The notes below the pieces were generated by a model that was not told the DNA's origin, searched no databases, and saw only the letters and a list, made by a program, of their open reading frames with translations. DNA of 64,000 nt from a bacterium (lineage in GTDB: Bacteria > Krumholzibacteriota > Krumholzibacteriia > LZORAL124-64-63), in NCBI GenBank assembly GCA_018814885.1, contig JAHIYU010000143.1:1-64000 (forward strand), written 5' to 3'. Positions 52,487 through 63,054 of the stretch are shown piece after piece (position 1 is the stretch's first letter; each line of letters begins with the position of its first letter). A program made the translations under genes and the position numbers.

Positions 52487-53571
52487 TACGTTTGAGCAGC
52501 CGCTACATCACCCGCATCCTGGAGGGGCTGGAGTCCTGGCCCGCGCCCGCCTTGACCGACTGCTCGCTCGCGCTGGGCTCGTTCGACGGCTTGCATCTCG
52601 GCCACCGGGCCCTGATCGCCGCCGCCGCGGAGGCCAGGCATGCGGCGGGCCTTTCGCACAGCTGTCTCTTCACGTTCAGGGACCATCCTCGCCGTGTCCT
52701 CGATGCCGACCGGCCGCAGCTGCTCACATCCTGGCGCGAGAAGCTGAGCTTGCTGCGGGAGGCGCCCGTCGACGCCGTCGTGGCGGCGGATTTCTGTCCC
52801 GCTCTGGCGCGTCTCACCTACCAGGAATTCGTCGGGCGGTTCCTGGTCGGTTTTCTGGGCATGCGCCACATGGTCGGCGGGCACGACGTGCATCTCGGCT
52901 CCGACCGCGGCGGGAACGCCGGGACCCTGGCCGCCCTGGGCCGGGAGCTGGGCTATGGCTTCACCGTCGTGGAGGCGGTTTCCCTGCCCGACGGCAGCGT
53001 CATCAGCAGTTCGGCGATACGGGCGCTGCTGCGCTCGGGCGACGTGGCGCGGGCCGGCGCCATGCTGGGTCGGCCCTACAGCCTGTGGGGCGAGGTGGGT
53101 TACGGATCCGGGAAGGGCGCCGGCCTGGGCTACCCGACCGCGAACATCGATCCTCTGGACTCAGCCAAGATGCTGCCGGCGCCCGGTGTATACGCTGTGC
53201 GTGTCCACCTGCCTGCCGACGTGATCACCGCCGAGGATCGTCCCGGCCTGCTCGAGAGCGCGCGGGGCGAGTTGCCGGAGGTGGACAGGTGGGGGGATCC
53301 ACTCGGCGCGCCAGGCACGGCCAGGGGAGTCTACGCGGGCATGCTCAACCACGGGCGCGCGCCGACGGTTCATGAAGGTGGTCTGCCGGCGCCGCGTCTT
53401 GAGGTTCACATCCTGGATTTCAGCGGCTATATTCGTGAACGCAGTCTCAAGATCGAATGGATCGCCCGCTTGCGGGACGAGCGGACTTTTGCCACCGTGG
53501 ATGCGCTGCGCGAACAGCTGCGTATCGACGAACAGGCCGTGCGCAAGGCATTGCGAGCGCCTCGAGCGTGA
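52477..53571 (+). CDS. ribF: Bifunctional riboflavin kinase/FMN adenylyltransferase
   Basis: 364 residues. RibF makes FMN and FAD from riboflavin. The N-terminal nucleotidyltransferase has SLALGSFDGLHLGHRALI, LFTFRDHPRRVL and the GHDVHLGSDRGGN loop, then ISSSAIRALLRSGDV. The C-terminal kinase has GYGSGKGAGLGYPTANI, GVYAGML and LEVHILDFSGYIRERSLKIEWIARLRDE. An extra loop of about 25 residues (ENRPGLLESARGELPEVDRWG-like region) interrupts the kinase. The TTG start overlaps truB. Confidence 0.94.
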   Translation: MRLIRLSSRYITRILEGLESWPAPALTDCSLALGSFDGLHLGHRALIAAAAEARHAAGLSHSCLFTFRDHPRRVLDADRPQLLTSWREKLSLLREAPVDAVVAADFCPALARLTYQEFVGRFLVGFLGMRHMVGGHDVHLGSDRGGNAGTLAALGRELGYGFTVVEAVSLPDGSVISSSAIRALLRSGDVARAGAMLGRPYSLWGEVGYGSGKGAGLGYPTANIDPLDSAKMLPAPGVYAVRVHLPADVITAEDRPGLLESARGELPEVDRWGDPLGAPGTARGVYAGMLNHGRAPTVHEGGLPAPRLEVHILDFSGYIRERSLKIEWIARLRDERTFATVDALREQLRIDEQAVRKALRAPRA

Positions 53572-53586
53572 CCGGAAAGGAACGGT

Positions 53587-54465
<879 letters not shown>

Positions 54466-55011
54466 GTGAAGATAACAAAGACAGATATACCGGATGTCCT
54501 GGTGATCGAGCCCAATGTCTTCCAGGACGAACGGGGTTTCTTCCTGGAGAGCTTCAACGTCCGCGCCTGGCGGGAAGCCACCGGGCTGGAGACGGTTTTC
54601 GTGCAGGACAATCACTCGTGTTCGAATCACGGCGTGGTCCGGGGCTTGCATTACCAGGTCGAATCGGTCCAGGGCAAGCTGGTCCGCGTGGTGCGCGGGG
54701 AGATCTACGACGTGGCGCTGGACCTGCGCCGCAGTTCTCCCACCTGCGGACGCTGGACGGGCGTCTTGCTCTCCGAGGCGAACAAGCGGCTATGCTGGAT
54801 CCCCGCCGGATTCGCCCACGCCTTCATGGCCCTCTCGGAGACGGCCGATGTCCTGTACAAGACGACGGACTACTACGCTCCCGAACACGAGCGCAGCATC
54901 TGCTGGGACGATCCGGATCTGGCCATCGACTGGCCGCTGCCAGCGAACGCAGTCCTGTCGGAGAAGGACAGGCGCGCCGTACCGTTCCGCGAGGCCGAAC
55001 TGCTGCCCTGA
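54466..55011 (+). CDS. rfbC: dTDP-4-dehydrorhamnose 3,5-epimerase
   Basis: 181 residues. It epimerises dTDP-4-keto-6-deoxyglucose at C3 and C5. [13 protein letters not shown], the catalytic His in [27 protein letters not shown] and [27 protein letters not shown] mark the RmlC cupin fold. The GTG start follows the rfbA stop directly. cysC follows after 62 bases. Confidence 0.95.
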   Translation: MKITKTDIPDVLVIEPNVFQDERGFFLESFNVRAWREATGLETVFVQDNHSCSNHGVVRGLHYQVESVQGKLVRVVRGEIYDVALDLRRSSPTCGRWTGVLLSEANKRLCWIPAGFAHAFMALSETADVLYKTTDYYAPEHERSICWDDPDLAIDWPLPANAVLSEKDRRAVPFREAELLP

Positions 55012-55073
55012 TCCCGCAGCCTGGTTTCGCGTCCTTCGAGCCGGCGGCTCGCGCCGCACCAGAGAGGAAGACG

Positions 55074-55685
55074 ATGACCTCACCGAAAAGCCGCAACATC
55101 ACCTGGACCCATTCCGCCATCAAGCGCACCGAGCGCGCCGAGCGCAACGGGCATCGCAGCGCGATCCTCTGGTTCACCGGGCTGTCCGGCTCGGGCAAGT
55201 CCACGCTCTCGCACTGTGTGGAGAAGGCCCTCTTCGCACGGGGTTGTCAGACCTACATCCTGGACGGCGACAACATACGCTTCGCCCTGAACCGCGATCT
55301 GGGCTTCAGCCCCGACGACCGCACCGAGAACATCCGCCGCATCGGCGAGGTGGCCAAGCTGATGCTGGACGCTGGTGTCATCGTGCTGACGGCCTTCATC
55401 TCGCCGTACCGTACCGACCGCGATGTCAACCGCGAGCTGGTCGAGGACGGGGATTTCATCGAGATCTACACCAAATGCGCCCTGGAGGAGTGCGAGAACC
55501 GCGATCCCAAGGGCCTGTACAAGAAGGCCCGCGCCGGGGAGATCAAGGAGTTCACGGGCATCAGCGCCCCGTACGAGGAGCCGCTCCATCCCGAGATCGT
55601 GGTCGAAACCGACGCCCACGACGTGGACCACTGCGTCGCGCAGATCGTCGCGGACCTGGTCGAGCGGGGCGTGCTGGACGTCTGA
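55074..55685 (+). CDS. cysC: Adenylylsulfate (APS) kinase
   Basis: 203 residues. It phosphorylates APS to PAPS, the sulfate donor. P-loop GLSGSGKST is at 36-44; [83 protein letters not shown] are standard. ATG 55074 follows AGAGGAAG. With rfbA and rfbC beside it and no sulfate-reduction gene in view, PAPS for sulfating a surface polysaccharide is possible, as is ordinary assimilation. Last gene of the 44.4-55.7 kb run. Confidence 0.95.
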   Translation: MTSPKSRNITWTHSAIKRTERAERNGHRSAILWFTGLSGSGKSTLSHCVEKALFARGCQTYILDGDNIRFALNRDLGFSPDDRTENIRRIGEVAKLMLDAGVIVLTAFISPYRTDRDVNRELVEDGDFIEIYTKCALEECENRDPKGLYKKARAGEIKEFTGISAPYEEPLHPEIVVETDAHDVDHCVAQIVADLVERGVLDV

Positions 55686-55697
55686 GCGCCCGGGCTT

Positions 55698-55722
55698 CGC
55701 CAGATGGTCAAAGTATCTGGCG
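55698..55722 (+). terminator. Hairpin after cysC
   Basis: A perfect eight-bp stem, CGCCAGAT / ATCTGGCG (55698-55705 with 55715-55722), 13 bases after the cysC stop. No T-run follows, so it may be a weak terminator or mRNA 3' hairpin. Confidence 0.4.
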
Positions 55723-55824
55723 TAAGAGGTTGTCGGCATTGAAAATGAAAGATCCGGGCATATCTCGACGAACGCGATCTCTCAAGTCGGGCCCGAGCGG
55801 GCCGATGGCAATCGCATATCCCGC

Positions 55825-55853
55825 TTGCCAGGTGCGCTCGCGTCGTCTATATT
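55825..55853 (+). promoter_or_regulatory. Putative sigma-70 promoter of rpsO
   Basis: TTGCCA at 55825-55830, a 17-base spacer and TATATT at 55848-55853. Transcription would begin near 55860, inside the hairpin that follows. A perfect TATAAT without a -35 box also lies at 55896-55901. Apart from this and the hairpins at 55698 and 55854, I see nothing more in the 349-base gap 55686-56034. Confidence 0.5.
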
Positions 55854-55896
55854 GCAGGGCGCGTCGGGGGGGCGGGGCTCATTGCCCTGCGTTTTT
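55854..55896 (+). terminator. Terminator-like hairpin upstream of rpsO
   Basis: GCAGGGC (55854-55860) pairs with GCCCTGC (55884-55890), followed by GTTTTT. It lies directly after one promoter candidate and runs into TATAAT. It may end the cysC transcript, or attenuate rpsO transcription. Confidence 0.5.
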
Positions 55897-56034
55897 ATAA
55901 TACCCGACGAACATAGCGGGTTGACGAGCCGAGAGGCGACCGTGTCCCGCCGACGGCGAACCGAGACAAGTTCCGTCGGCAGGGCGTCAACCTGCGGCCA
56001 TCGTGACGTCGAAGTCTGAAGGAGGTTCTCGACG

Positions 56035-56304
56035 ATGGCATTTACGAAAGAACAGAAAGACCAGGTAATTGCGTCGTTCAGGAAGCACGACAGCGACTCC
56101 GGTTCGCCGGAGGTGCAGATCGCGCTGCTGACCGCCCGCATCACGCATCTGACCGATCATTTCAAGACCCACAAGAAGGACTACCATTCCCGCCGCGGTC
56201 TCTTGAAGATGGTCGGCCAGCGCAAGCGGCTGCTCAATTACCTGAAGAAGAAGGATCTCGACAGCTATCGCTCCCTCATCAAGGAACTCGGCATCCGCGG
56301 TTGA
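56035..56304 (+). CDS. rpsO: 30S ribosomal protein S15
   Basis: 89 residues, the standard length. [49 protein letters not shown] is the conserved 16S rRNA-binding core. GAAGGAGG lies upstream of the ATG. A CCGCGG/CCGCGG hairpin spans the stop codon (56295-56312). It is followed by pnp, the classical arrangement. Confidence 0.97.
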   Translation: MAFTKEQKDQVIASFRKHDSDSGSPEVQIALLTARITHLTDHFKTHKKDYHSRRGLLKMVGQRKRLLNYLKKKDLDSYRSLIKELGIRG

Positions 56305-56370
56305 GACCGCGGGGGCGCGCTTTGGATTCGCTCGAGATCAAACGCGTGGAGAGTGGTTTCCGTGAGCAAG

Positions 56371-56396
56371 GCCGCGGCGTGGTGAACGTCCGCGGC
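56371..56396 (+). promoter_or_regulatory. Hairpin in the rpsO-pnp intergenic leader
   Basis: GCCGCGG pairs with CCGCGGC (56371-56377 with 56390-56396), with two further G-C pairs inside. In E. coli the pnp leader forms an RNase III-cleaved hairpin used for autoregulation; a similar role here is inference. Confidence 0.35.
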
Positions 56397-56504
56397 ATCT
56401 CCGCGTTTGGGCGCCGAGGCCCGGCCGGAGACCGATGTACAGCAGGGAAGAGTGGAAAGACAGAAAAAGCTGCAGTTGAAAGCTGAGGAAGGAAGTAAAC
56501 GGAG

Positions 56505-58685
56505 ATGAACGTACACACAGTCACACTGGAAATGAACGGGACCGAATTCTCCCTCGAGACGGGCCGGATGGCCCGTCAGGCCGGCGGCTCCGTGTTCGTC
56601 GGCATGGGCGACACGCGGGCCCTGGTGACGGCGACCGCGGACAAGCAGCCCAGCGACAGGGATTTCCTGCCCCTGTTCGTCGAGTACCGCAACAAGACCT
56701 ACGCCGCCGGCAAGATCCCGGGCGGCTTCTTCAAGCGCGAAGCGCGTCCCAGCGAGCGCGAGACGCTCTCCTGCCGTCTGATCGACAGGCCCCTGCGTCC
56801 CATGTTCCCCGATGGTTACCGCCACGCGACGGACGTGGTGTCGTTCATCGTCAGCTCCGACGACGACTACCACGCGGACGTGCTCAGCATCACCGGCGCC
56901 TCCTGCGCCCTGAACCTCTCCGACATCCCGTTCACGGAGTACGTGTCCGGTGTGCGCGTGGCCGAGACGGAAGGCGAACTCGTCGTCAACCCGTCCTTCG
57001 ACCAGCTGTCCGAGTCGAACATGGACTTGGTCGTCGCCGGCACCGACGATATCATCTGCATGATCGAGGGCTCCTGCCTGGAGATCAACGAGGACACCCT
57101 GCTCGACGCCATCGATTTCGCCCACGGCTGGATACGCAAGCTGAACGCCATGCAGCGCGAGCTGGTCGCCAAGGCCGGCGCCAAGGAGAAGTTCGCCATT
57201 GCGGTGCCGCAGCTGGACGAGGCCAAATTCGCGGCCGTGAGGGATTTCGCGAGCGCAGAGCTCGAAGCCGCCGTGCGCACCGCAGCCAAGCTGGAGCGGC
57301 AGGACGCTTTGGCGGCCCTCCAGCAGAAGGTCGGCGAGCAGTTCGCCGACGAGAACGGCACCCCCGATCCGGTCGCCCTCGCCGCTTTCGCCAAGCTGGA
57401 GAAGCAGATCATGCGCGCCATGGTCGTCAAGGAAGGCGTGCGCGCGGACGGCCGCGATCTCACCACCGTGCGGCCCATCACCATCGACCTGGGCGTGCTG
57501 CCCCGCGCCCACGGTTCGGCGCTGTTCACACGCGGCGAGACCCAGTCGCTGGGCACCGTGACCCTGGGCACCAAGATGGACGAGCAGAAGATCGACGCCC
57601 TGGAAGGGGAGTGGTGGAACAACTACTACCTCCACTACAACTTCCCGCCCTTCAGCGTCGGCGAGACCGGGCGCTACAGCGGCACCGGCCGCCGCGAGAT
57701 CGGCCACGGCAAGCTCGGCGAGCGCGCCATCAAGCCGGTGCTGCCCACGCACGAGGACTTCCCCTACACGATCCGCATCGTCTCGGACATCCTCGAGTCC
57801 AACGGGTCGAGCTCCATGGCCACGGTCTGCTCCGGCTGCCTGGCCCTGCTGCAGGCCGGCGTGCCCATCACGAAGTCCGTGGCTGGCGTGGCCATGGGCC
57901 TGATCAAGGAGGGCGACGACGTCGCCGTGCTGACGGACATCCTGGGCGTCGAGGACCATCTCGGCGACATGGACTTCAAGGTGACCGGCACCCGCGACGG
58001 CATAACGGCCTTCCAGATGGACACCAAGATCGGCGGCATCACCCGCGAGATCATGACCCGGGCCCTGGCCGACGCGCGCAACGCCCGCAACCACATCCTG
58101 GACGTGATGGACGCGGTCATCTCGGAGCCGGCGCCGGAGCTGTGCGCGTATGCCCCGAAGATCGTCACCATCCAGATCCCGCCCAAGAAGATCGGCGAAC
58201 TCATCGGCCCGGGCGGCAAGGTCATCAAGAAGCTCCAGGAGGAGACCGAGACCAACATCGAGATCAATGACGAGGGCATGGTCTTCGTCTCCGCGCCGGA
58301 CCAGGCCAAGGGCGACGAGTGCATCGCCCGCATCCGCCTGATGATGACCGAACCCGAGATCGGCGCGGTCTACACCGGCCGCGTGGTCTCGATCGTCGAC
58401 TTCGGCGCCTTCGTGGAGTACCTGCCCGGCAAGGAGGGCCTGCTCCACATCTCCGAACTCGAGCATTTCCGCGTCGGCAACGTCGAGGACGTGCTGACCC
58501 TCAACGAGAATGTGGAGGTCAAGCTCGTCGAGGTGGACGGCCGCACCGGCAAGGTGCGTCTGAGCCGCAAGGCCCTGCTGCCCGTGCCCGAGGGTATGGA
58601 AGCCCAGCCAGCCAACAGCGGCCGCGGCGGCCGTGGCGGACAAGACCGCGGCGGCGACCGGCGCCCGCCCCGGCGCCGGCGCTAG
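56505..58685 (+). CDS. pnp: Polyribonucleotide nucleotidyltransferase (PNPase)
   Basis: 726 residues. A trimeric 3'-5' phosphorolytic exoribonuclease. First RNase PH domain: [53 protein letters not shown]. Second domain: [57 protein letters not shown] ([19 protein letters not shown]) and S1 ([33 protein letters not shown]) follow. A Gly/Arg-rich tail of about 25 residues ends the chain. GGAAGTAAACGGAG precedes the ATG. Confidence 0.97.
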   Translation: MNVHTVTLEMNGTEFSLETGRMARQAGGSVFVGMGDTRALVTATADKQPSDRDFLPLFVEYRNKTYAAGKIPGGFFKREARPSERETLSCRLIDRPLRPMFPDGYRHATDVVSFIVSSDDDYHADVLSITGASCALNLSDIPFTEYVSGVRVAETEGELVVNPSFDQLSESNMDLVVAGTDDIICMIEGSCLEINEDTLLDAIDFAHGWIRKLNAMQRELVAKAGAKEKFAIAVPQLDEAKFAAVRDFASAELEAAVRTAAKLERQDALAALQQKVGEQFADENGTPDPVALAAFAKLEKQIMRAMVVKEGVRADGRDLTTVRPITIDLGVLPRAHGSALFTRGETQSLGTVTLGTKMDEQKIDALEGEWWNNYYLHYNFPPFSVGETGRYSGTGRREIGHGKLGERAIKPVLPTHEDFPYTIRIVSDILESNGSSSMATVCSGCLALLQAGVPITKSVAGVAMGLIKEGDDVAVLTDILGVEDHLGDMDFKVTGTRDGITAFQMDTKIGGITREIMTRALADARNARNHILDVMDAVISEPAPELCAYAPKIVTIQIPPKKIGELIGPGGKVIKKLQEETETNIEINDEGMVFVSAPDQAKGDECIARIRLMMTEPEIGAVYTGRVVSIVDFGAFVEYLPGKEGLLHISELEHFRVGNVEDVLTLNENVEVKLVEVDGRTGKVRLSRKALLPVPEGMEAQPANSGRGGRGGQDRGGDRRPPRRRR

Positions 58686-58701
58686 CAGGCGGTTCCGAGA
58701 C

Positions 58702-60006
58702 ATGAACCTCGGCTCCTACACGCACGAGACACCGCCGAGGCGTGAAGTGCTGGACAACGGGGCGGTCGTCCTGACCGTCCCGGTGTCGTCAGCTCATTCC
58801 GTCGCCCTCGGCGTCTGGCTGCGGCGAGGCACCCAGGACGAGCCGGTCGGCCTCGGCGGCCTGGTCCACTTCCTGGAGCACATGGTCTTCAAGGGTTCGC
58901 TCACGCGCAGCGCCTTCGAAATCGCCTGTCTCTTCGATGGCATCGGAGCCTCTGTCGACGCCTTTACCACCAAGGATCACGTCGCCTTCATCATCAACGT
59001 GCTGCCCGAATACTTCGGCGAGGCCAGCGCGGCCCTCGCCGATATGTTGCTGCACCCGGCTTTCGACGAGGAACTGATCCTGCTGGAGCAGGAGGTGGTC
59101 TGTGCTGAGATCCAGGAGGCACGCGACAATCCCGAGGACCTGCTGAACGACGCCTTCGTGGCGCGTCTCTACGGCGACCACCCCCGCAGCCGTCCCATCC
59201 TGGGCTCGCGCGAGACGGTGTGCAGCTTCGACGCCGAGCTCCTGCGCCGCGAGCACGCGGCGCTGTTCACGGGACCGAACCTGGTCATCTCGGTCGCCGG
59301 CAACATCAGCGAGGACATGCGCCGCTGCGTGCTCGAGCATTTCGGGCCCGCCTCCCTGCCGGAAGACCGGCCTTCGTCTTCCCGGCCCGTCGTGCAAGAT
59401 GCCGCCTATGCAGCGGTCAGCGAGGTGATGGCCGACGTCCGGTTGCACGACCGGAGGCTGGACATCCCGAGTCCGCTCCAGCAGTGTTACTTCGAGATCG
59501 GCAACCTGGGGGTGCACTACCGTCATCCCGACCGGATCCCGCTCGGCATGTTGTGCAACATCCTAGGGGGAGGGTTGTCGAGCCGGATCTTCCAGTCCGT
59601 GCGCGAGCGCGAAGGGCTGGCGTATTCGATCTACAACTACACGGACATGGGACGGGAAGTCGGTCTCGTGAGCTGCGCGGGCTCGTGCTCCCCCGAGAAG
59701 CGGGACAAGCTGGAGGCGCTGGTCAGGACTGAGTACCAGCGCCTGCTCGGCGGCGGCGTGTCGGTCGAGGAACTCGACAGCAACCGGGCCCAGATCAAGT
59801 CGCAACTCGTCTTCTCCCTGGAGGGCGTCACGAACCAGATGATCCGCGCGGCCAAGGATGAGATCTATTACGGTCGCTTCCTGCCCGTGAGCGAACTGGT
59901 CGAACTGGTCGATGCCGTCGATCCGGCTGCCATCTTGCGCTGCGCCGGACTCTACTTCGACCCGGAAGGCCTGTTCACGGCCGTCCACGGTCCCGTCGCG
60001 ATGTAG
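58702..60006 (+). CDS. M16-family zinc metallopeptidase
   Basis: 434 residues. The inverted zinc motif HxxEH is at 56-60 (VHFLEHMVFKG), with the downstream Glu in EIQEARDNPED. The second half repeats the fold and carries the substrate-binding RxxY-type segment (REREGLAYSIYNY). This resembles the pnp-linked processing-peptidase-like proteins (PqqL/YmxG type) of many bacteria. ATG 58702 lies 16 bases after pnp; GTG 58633 inside pnp is less likely. No signal peptide is evident, so it is probably cytoplasmic. Substrate unknown. Confidence 0.88.
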   Translation: MNLGSYTHETPPRREVLDNGAVVLTVPVSSAHSVALGVWLRRGTQDEPVGLGGLVHFLEHMVFKGSLTRSAFEIACLFDGIGASVDAFTTKDHVAFIINVLPEYFGEASAALADMLLHPAFDEELILLEQEVVCAEIQEARDNPEDLLNDAFVARLYGDHPRSRPILGSRETVCSFDAELLRREHAALFTGPNLVISVAGNISEDMRRCVLEHFGPASLPEDRPSSSRPVVQDAAYAAVSEVMADVRLHDRRLDIPSPLQQCYFEIGNLGVHYRHPDRIPLGMLCNILGGGLSSRIFQSVREREGLAYSIYNYTDMGREVGLVSCAGSCSPEKRDKLEALVRTEYQRLLGGGVSVEELDSNRAQIKSQLVFSLEGVTNQMIRAAKDEIYYGRFLPVSELVELVDAVDPAAILRCAGLYFDPEGLFTAVHGPVAM

Positions 60007-60038
60007 CCACGAACGCTCGCGACAACCCGAGGAGGGGG

Positions 60039-61400
60039 ATGAAGCGCCGGGAGCTCAAGAGGCAACTGAGGATCAGGCCCGGTTCTGCCTTCGTGCTCGG
60101 TCTGGGCGCCGTGATCACGGTCGGCACTCTGGCCCTCGCACTCCCCGCCGCCGACCCCTCGGGCGAACCCGTGCCGCTGCTCGACGCGTTGTTCACCGCG
60201 ACCTCGGCCGTCTGCGTCACCGGCCTGATCGTGCGGGACACGGCCGTCGATTTCACACCCTACGGACAGGTCGTGATCCTGGTCCTGATCCAGCTCGGAG
60301 GCCTGGGCGTGATGTCCGTGGCGGGCACGGTCTCCCTGCTGCTGGGGCGCGGCATCGGCCTGCGGGAGTCCAGCCTTTTGCGCGATCTCTTCGAGGGACA
60401 AGTGCTGAGGGAGTCCCGACAGATCCTTCGCTTCATCGTCGGGTTCACCATCATAGCCGAGGTGCTGGGCACCGCCGTTCTCTACATCGGCTTGGCCGAC
60501 AGCATCCCCGCGCGGGGCGACCGTCTCTGGCACGCCGCTTTCCACGCGGTATCCGCCTTCTGCAACGCCGGCTTCTCGCTCAACTCCGATTCCCTGGTCT
60601 CGCAGGCGGGCGACCCGCTGGTGGTGGACGCGGTGGCGGGGCTCATCATCGTGGGCGGACTGGGTTTTCCCGTCGCGGCCAACCTGCGCGGCTGGCTGCT
60701 GGGCAGGGCCCGCGCCGGACGGAGCCGTTTCCGACTGTCCGTGCAGGCGCGCATCGTGCTGCTGCTGACGGTGGTCCTGCTGTGCGGCGGCACCATGCTG
60801 CTGGCCGCGCTGGAGTGGCGCGGCGCCTTCGCGGGCGAAGGGATCCCGGGCAAGCTCGGCCTGGCGTTCTTCCAGTCGGCCACCGCGCGCACGGCCGGCT
60901 TCAACACGATGGATCTGGCAAATCTCTCCGGCGCCTCCCTGCTGCTCCTCATAGTCCTGATGTGCGTGGGGGCCGCTCCCGGTTCCACGGCCGGCGGCAT
61001 CAAGCTGACGACGGTCGCGGTGCTCTGGGCCAACCTGAGGGCGATTGCCAAGGGCGGCAGCGCGCCGCACCTCTTCGACCGCGAGATCGGCGCCTTGACG
61101 GTCCGCCGCTCCTTCATGATCCTGACCACCTGGATCACGACGATGACCGTCGCGCTCTTCGTGCTGCTCGTCACCGAGGGCAGAGGCCTGACCGAGACGC
61201 TGTTCGAGACCGTGTCGGCCATGGGCACCGTGGGCCTTTCGCTCGGCCTGACCCCCGAGCTGTCCGGAACCGGCCGGGTGATGGTCGTCCTGTTGATGTT
61301 CCTGGGCCGCCTGGGGCCCCTCGCGGTGGCGTACGGACTCGTACGACCCGCCCGCGAGCACGCGGTCCGTTTCGCCGAAACCGACCTGCTCGTGGGCTGA
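60039..61400 (+). CDS. ktrB: Trk/Ktr-type potassium transporter membrane subunit
   Basis: 453 residues, all membrane. Four pore-loop repeats are seen: TATSAVCVTGL, SAFCNAGFS, SATARTAGFNT and SAMGTVGLSLG, each with the selectivity-filter Gly. The size and lack of a long N-terminal extension fit KtrB rather than TrkH. GGAGGGGG precedes the ATG. The regulatory subunit ktrA follows after 65 bases. Confidence 0.92.
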   Translation: MKRRELKRQLRIRPGSAFVLGLGAVITVGTLALALPAADPSGEPVPLLDALFTATSAVCVTGLIVRDTAVDFTPYGQVVILVLIQLGGLGVMSVAGTVSLLLGRGIGLRESSLLRDLFEGQVLRESRQILRFIVGFTIIAEVLGTAVLYIGLADSIPARGDRLWHAAFHAVSAFCNAGFSLNSDSLVSQAGDPLVVDAVAGLIIVGGLGFPVAANLRGWLLGRARAGRSRFRLSVQARIVLLLTVVLLCGGTMLLAALEWRGAFAGEGIPGKLGLAFFQSATARTAGFNTMDLANLSGASLLLLIVLMCVGAAPGSTAGGIKLTTVAVLWANLRAIAKGGSAPHLFDREIGALTVRRSFMILTTWITTMTVALFVLLVTEGRGLTETLFETVSAMGTVGLSLGLTPELSGTGRVMVVLLMFLGRLGPLAVAYGLVRPAREHAVRFAETDLLVG

Positions 61401-61465
61401 GACGGATAAGATGATATCGGCCCGCAGCGCACGTACGCGCGCAGAGGGCCGGGAGAGGATTCGAG

Positions 61466-62140
61466 ATGAAGCGAGTCGCGGTATTCGGCCTGGGACGCTT
61501 CGGCGACAGCGTGGCCCGCACGCTGCACGATGAAGGCGTCGAGGTGCTCGCGGTCGATCGGGACCGCCATCTGGTGGACAAGCTCAAGGACCACGTCTCG
61601 GTGGCCGTCTCCTTCGACGCCACCGATCGGGAGAACCTGGAACGGTTCGAGATCGGGCACATGGACGCCGTCGTCGTCGGCATCGGCGACCATTTCGAGG
61701 CGAGCGTCATGGTCACCCTGCTCTGCAAGGAACTCGGCGTCCCGCACATCATCTGCAAGGCGCTGACGCCGGACCAGGCCAAGGCCCTGCTGAAGATCGG
61801 CGCGGACCAGGTCGTCCAGCCCGAGCACCAGATGGGAAGGTGGCTCGCCGAGAACATGTTGCGCGATTCGGTCGTCAACATGGTGGAGCTCCCCGAGGGC
61901 TACAGCCTGGCGCGCATCCGGGTGCGCGAGTCGTGGTGCGGCCGGACTCTTGCGGAACTGCGGATGCTGAGTGACGCCCGGTTGAATCTGATCCAGGTCC
62001 ACCGTCGGCCGCAGACGACGACCGGGGAGCCGAAGCGCATACCGCTCCCGAGCGGGAATTTCAAGCTGCTGGAAGGCGATGTGCTGGATGTGATCGGAGA
62101 GAACGGTATTTTATCGACTTACGAGTTCGTCAACCACTAG
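61466..62140 (+). CDS. ktrA: Trk/Ktr-type potassium uptake regulatory subunit
   Basis: 224 residues. An N-terminal RCK/Rossmann domain (VAVFGLGRFGDSVARTL, then acidic D in LAVDRD) binds nucleotide, and a C-terminal RCK_C domain (about 140-220) binds a regulatory ligand. It forms a ring that gates KtrB. GGGAGAGG lies upstream of the ATG. Paired with ktrB as a K+ uptake system. Confidence 0.92.
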   Translation: MKRVAVFGLGRFGDSVARTLHDEGVEVLAVDRDRHLVDKLKDHVSVAVSFDATDRENLERFEIGHMDAVVVGIGDHFEASVMVTLLCKELGVPHIICKALTPDQAKALLKIGADQVVQPEHQMGRWLAENMLRDSVVNMVELPEGYSLARIRVRESWCGRTLAELRMLSDARLNLIQVHRRPQTTTGEPKRIPLPSGNFKLLEGDVLDVIGENGILSTYEFVNH

Positions 62141-62334
62141 GCAGCGCTCTTCGCCGGGGCCAAAAAGTGCTTCCCCTCGATGTCGTTCCAGGCTACATTG
62201 TGGCAGATTCTCCGCCAGGACCGTTATTTGCATACGCATCGGCCCGACGGGAATGGATGCGATCAAGAGCGGCCTGTCCAGCGCGGAGGGAGCCGCGCGC
62301 GATGTTTGCCGCCATGGCAAAGGAGTGACGAGAC

Positions 62335-62982
62335 ATGCTTTTCTCGAAGCGATTCGTCCTGTTGACAGTGCTGGTCCTGGCTTTTACGGCGACCTGGGGA
62401 TGCGCACCGTGCAGCGATTACAAGGAGCTTCTCACGGAGCGCGACGCGACGATCGTGGACCTGCAGGCCCAGGTCGCCGAACGCGAGGCGACCATCGCCG
62501 AAGGGCAGCAACTGGCCAACGATCTCCGCGAGCAGATCGCCCAGGTGGAGGCCGAGAAGGACGTACTCGTCGAGCAGCTCGGCGAGGTGGTGACGGTTAC
62601 CATCCCCGACAAGGTGCTCTTCGCCTCCGGCCAGACCATGATCCTCGACACGATGGTGCCCACCCTTGAGGCCCTGCGGAACGCGATCAACGAGTATCCC
62701 GCCTGGGACATCCATATCGAGGGCTATACCGACAGCCAGAAGATCTGGCCGGATTTCCAGGAAGTCTGGCCAACCAACTGGGAGCTTGGCGCCGCCCGCG
62801 CCGCGGCCGTCACCCGCTACATGACAAACTCGCTGGAGATGGACGCCATGCGTTTCGCCGTGGTCAGCTACGGCCCCTTCCACCCGATCGGCGACAACAT
62901 GACGACGGAGGGCCGCAAGCAGAACCGCTTCGTGCGCATCGTACTGCACAAGCCGGAAAGTCTCTGGGCACGCAACCGGTGA
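62335..62982 (+). CDS. OmpA-like lipoprotein with coiled coil
   Basis: 215 residues. A type II signal peptide ends with TATWGC (Cys23). A heptad-like segment (about 30-85) predicts a coiled coil, followed by an OmpA/MotB-like peptidoglycan-binding domain (about 90-210: KVLFASGQTMI, IHIEGYTDSQKI, NWELGAARAAAVTRYM, QNRFVRIVL). It probably tethers the outer membrane to peptidoglycan. ATG 62335 follows AAAGGAG. It is a single gene ending at a strong terminator. The 194-base gap before it shows no clear promoter. Confidence 0.85.
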   Translation: MLFSKRFVLLTVLVLAFTATWGCAPCSDYKELLTERDATIVDLQAQVAEREATIAEGQQLANDLREQIAQVEAEKDVLVEQLGEVVTVTIPDKVLFASGQTMILDTMVPTLEALRNAINEYPAWDIHIEGYTDSQKIWPDFQEVWPTNWELGAARAAAVTRYMTNSLEMDAMRFAVVSYGPFHPIGDNMTTEGRKQNRFVRIVLHKPESLWARNR

Positions 62983-62997
62983 CCCCCGGGCCTCTCG

Positions 62998-63038
62998 AAA
63001 GCGCAGGGGCCGCCCCATGGGCGGCCCCTGCGCTTTTT
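62998..63038. terminator. Strong bidirectional terminator
   Basis: A perfect 18-bp stem (62998-63015 with 63019-63036, loop CAT), flanked by AAA on the left and TTTTT on the right. It separates the convergent OmpA-like gene and the cysteine desulfurase gene. Confidence 0.92.
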
Positions 63039-63054
63039 CGGCCACGTGCCGGGT

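Noticed and set aside
56301..56486. 61-aa frame between rpsO and pnp
   Set aside because: It starts inside the rpsO stop-codon hairpin, lacks a ribosome site and has no family; more likely the pnp leader.
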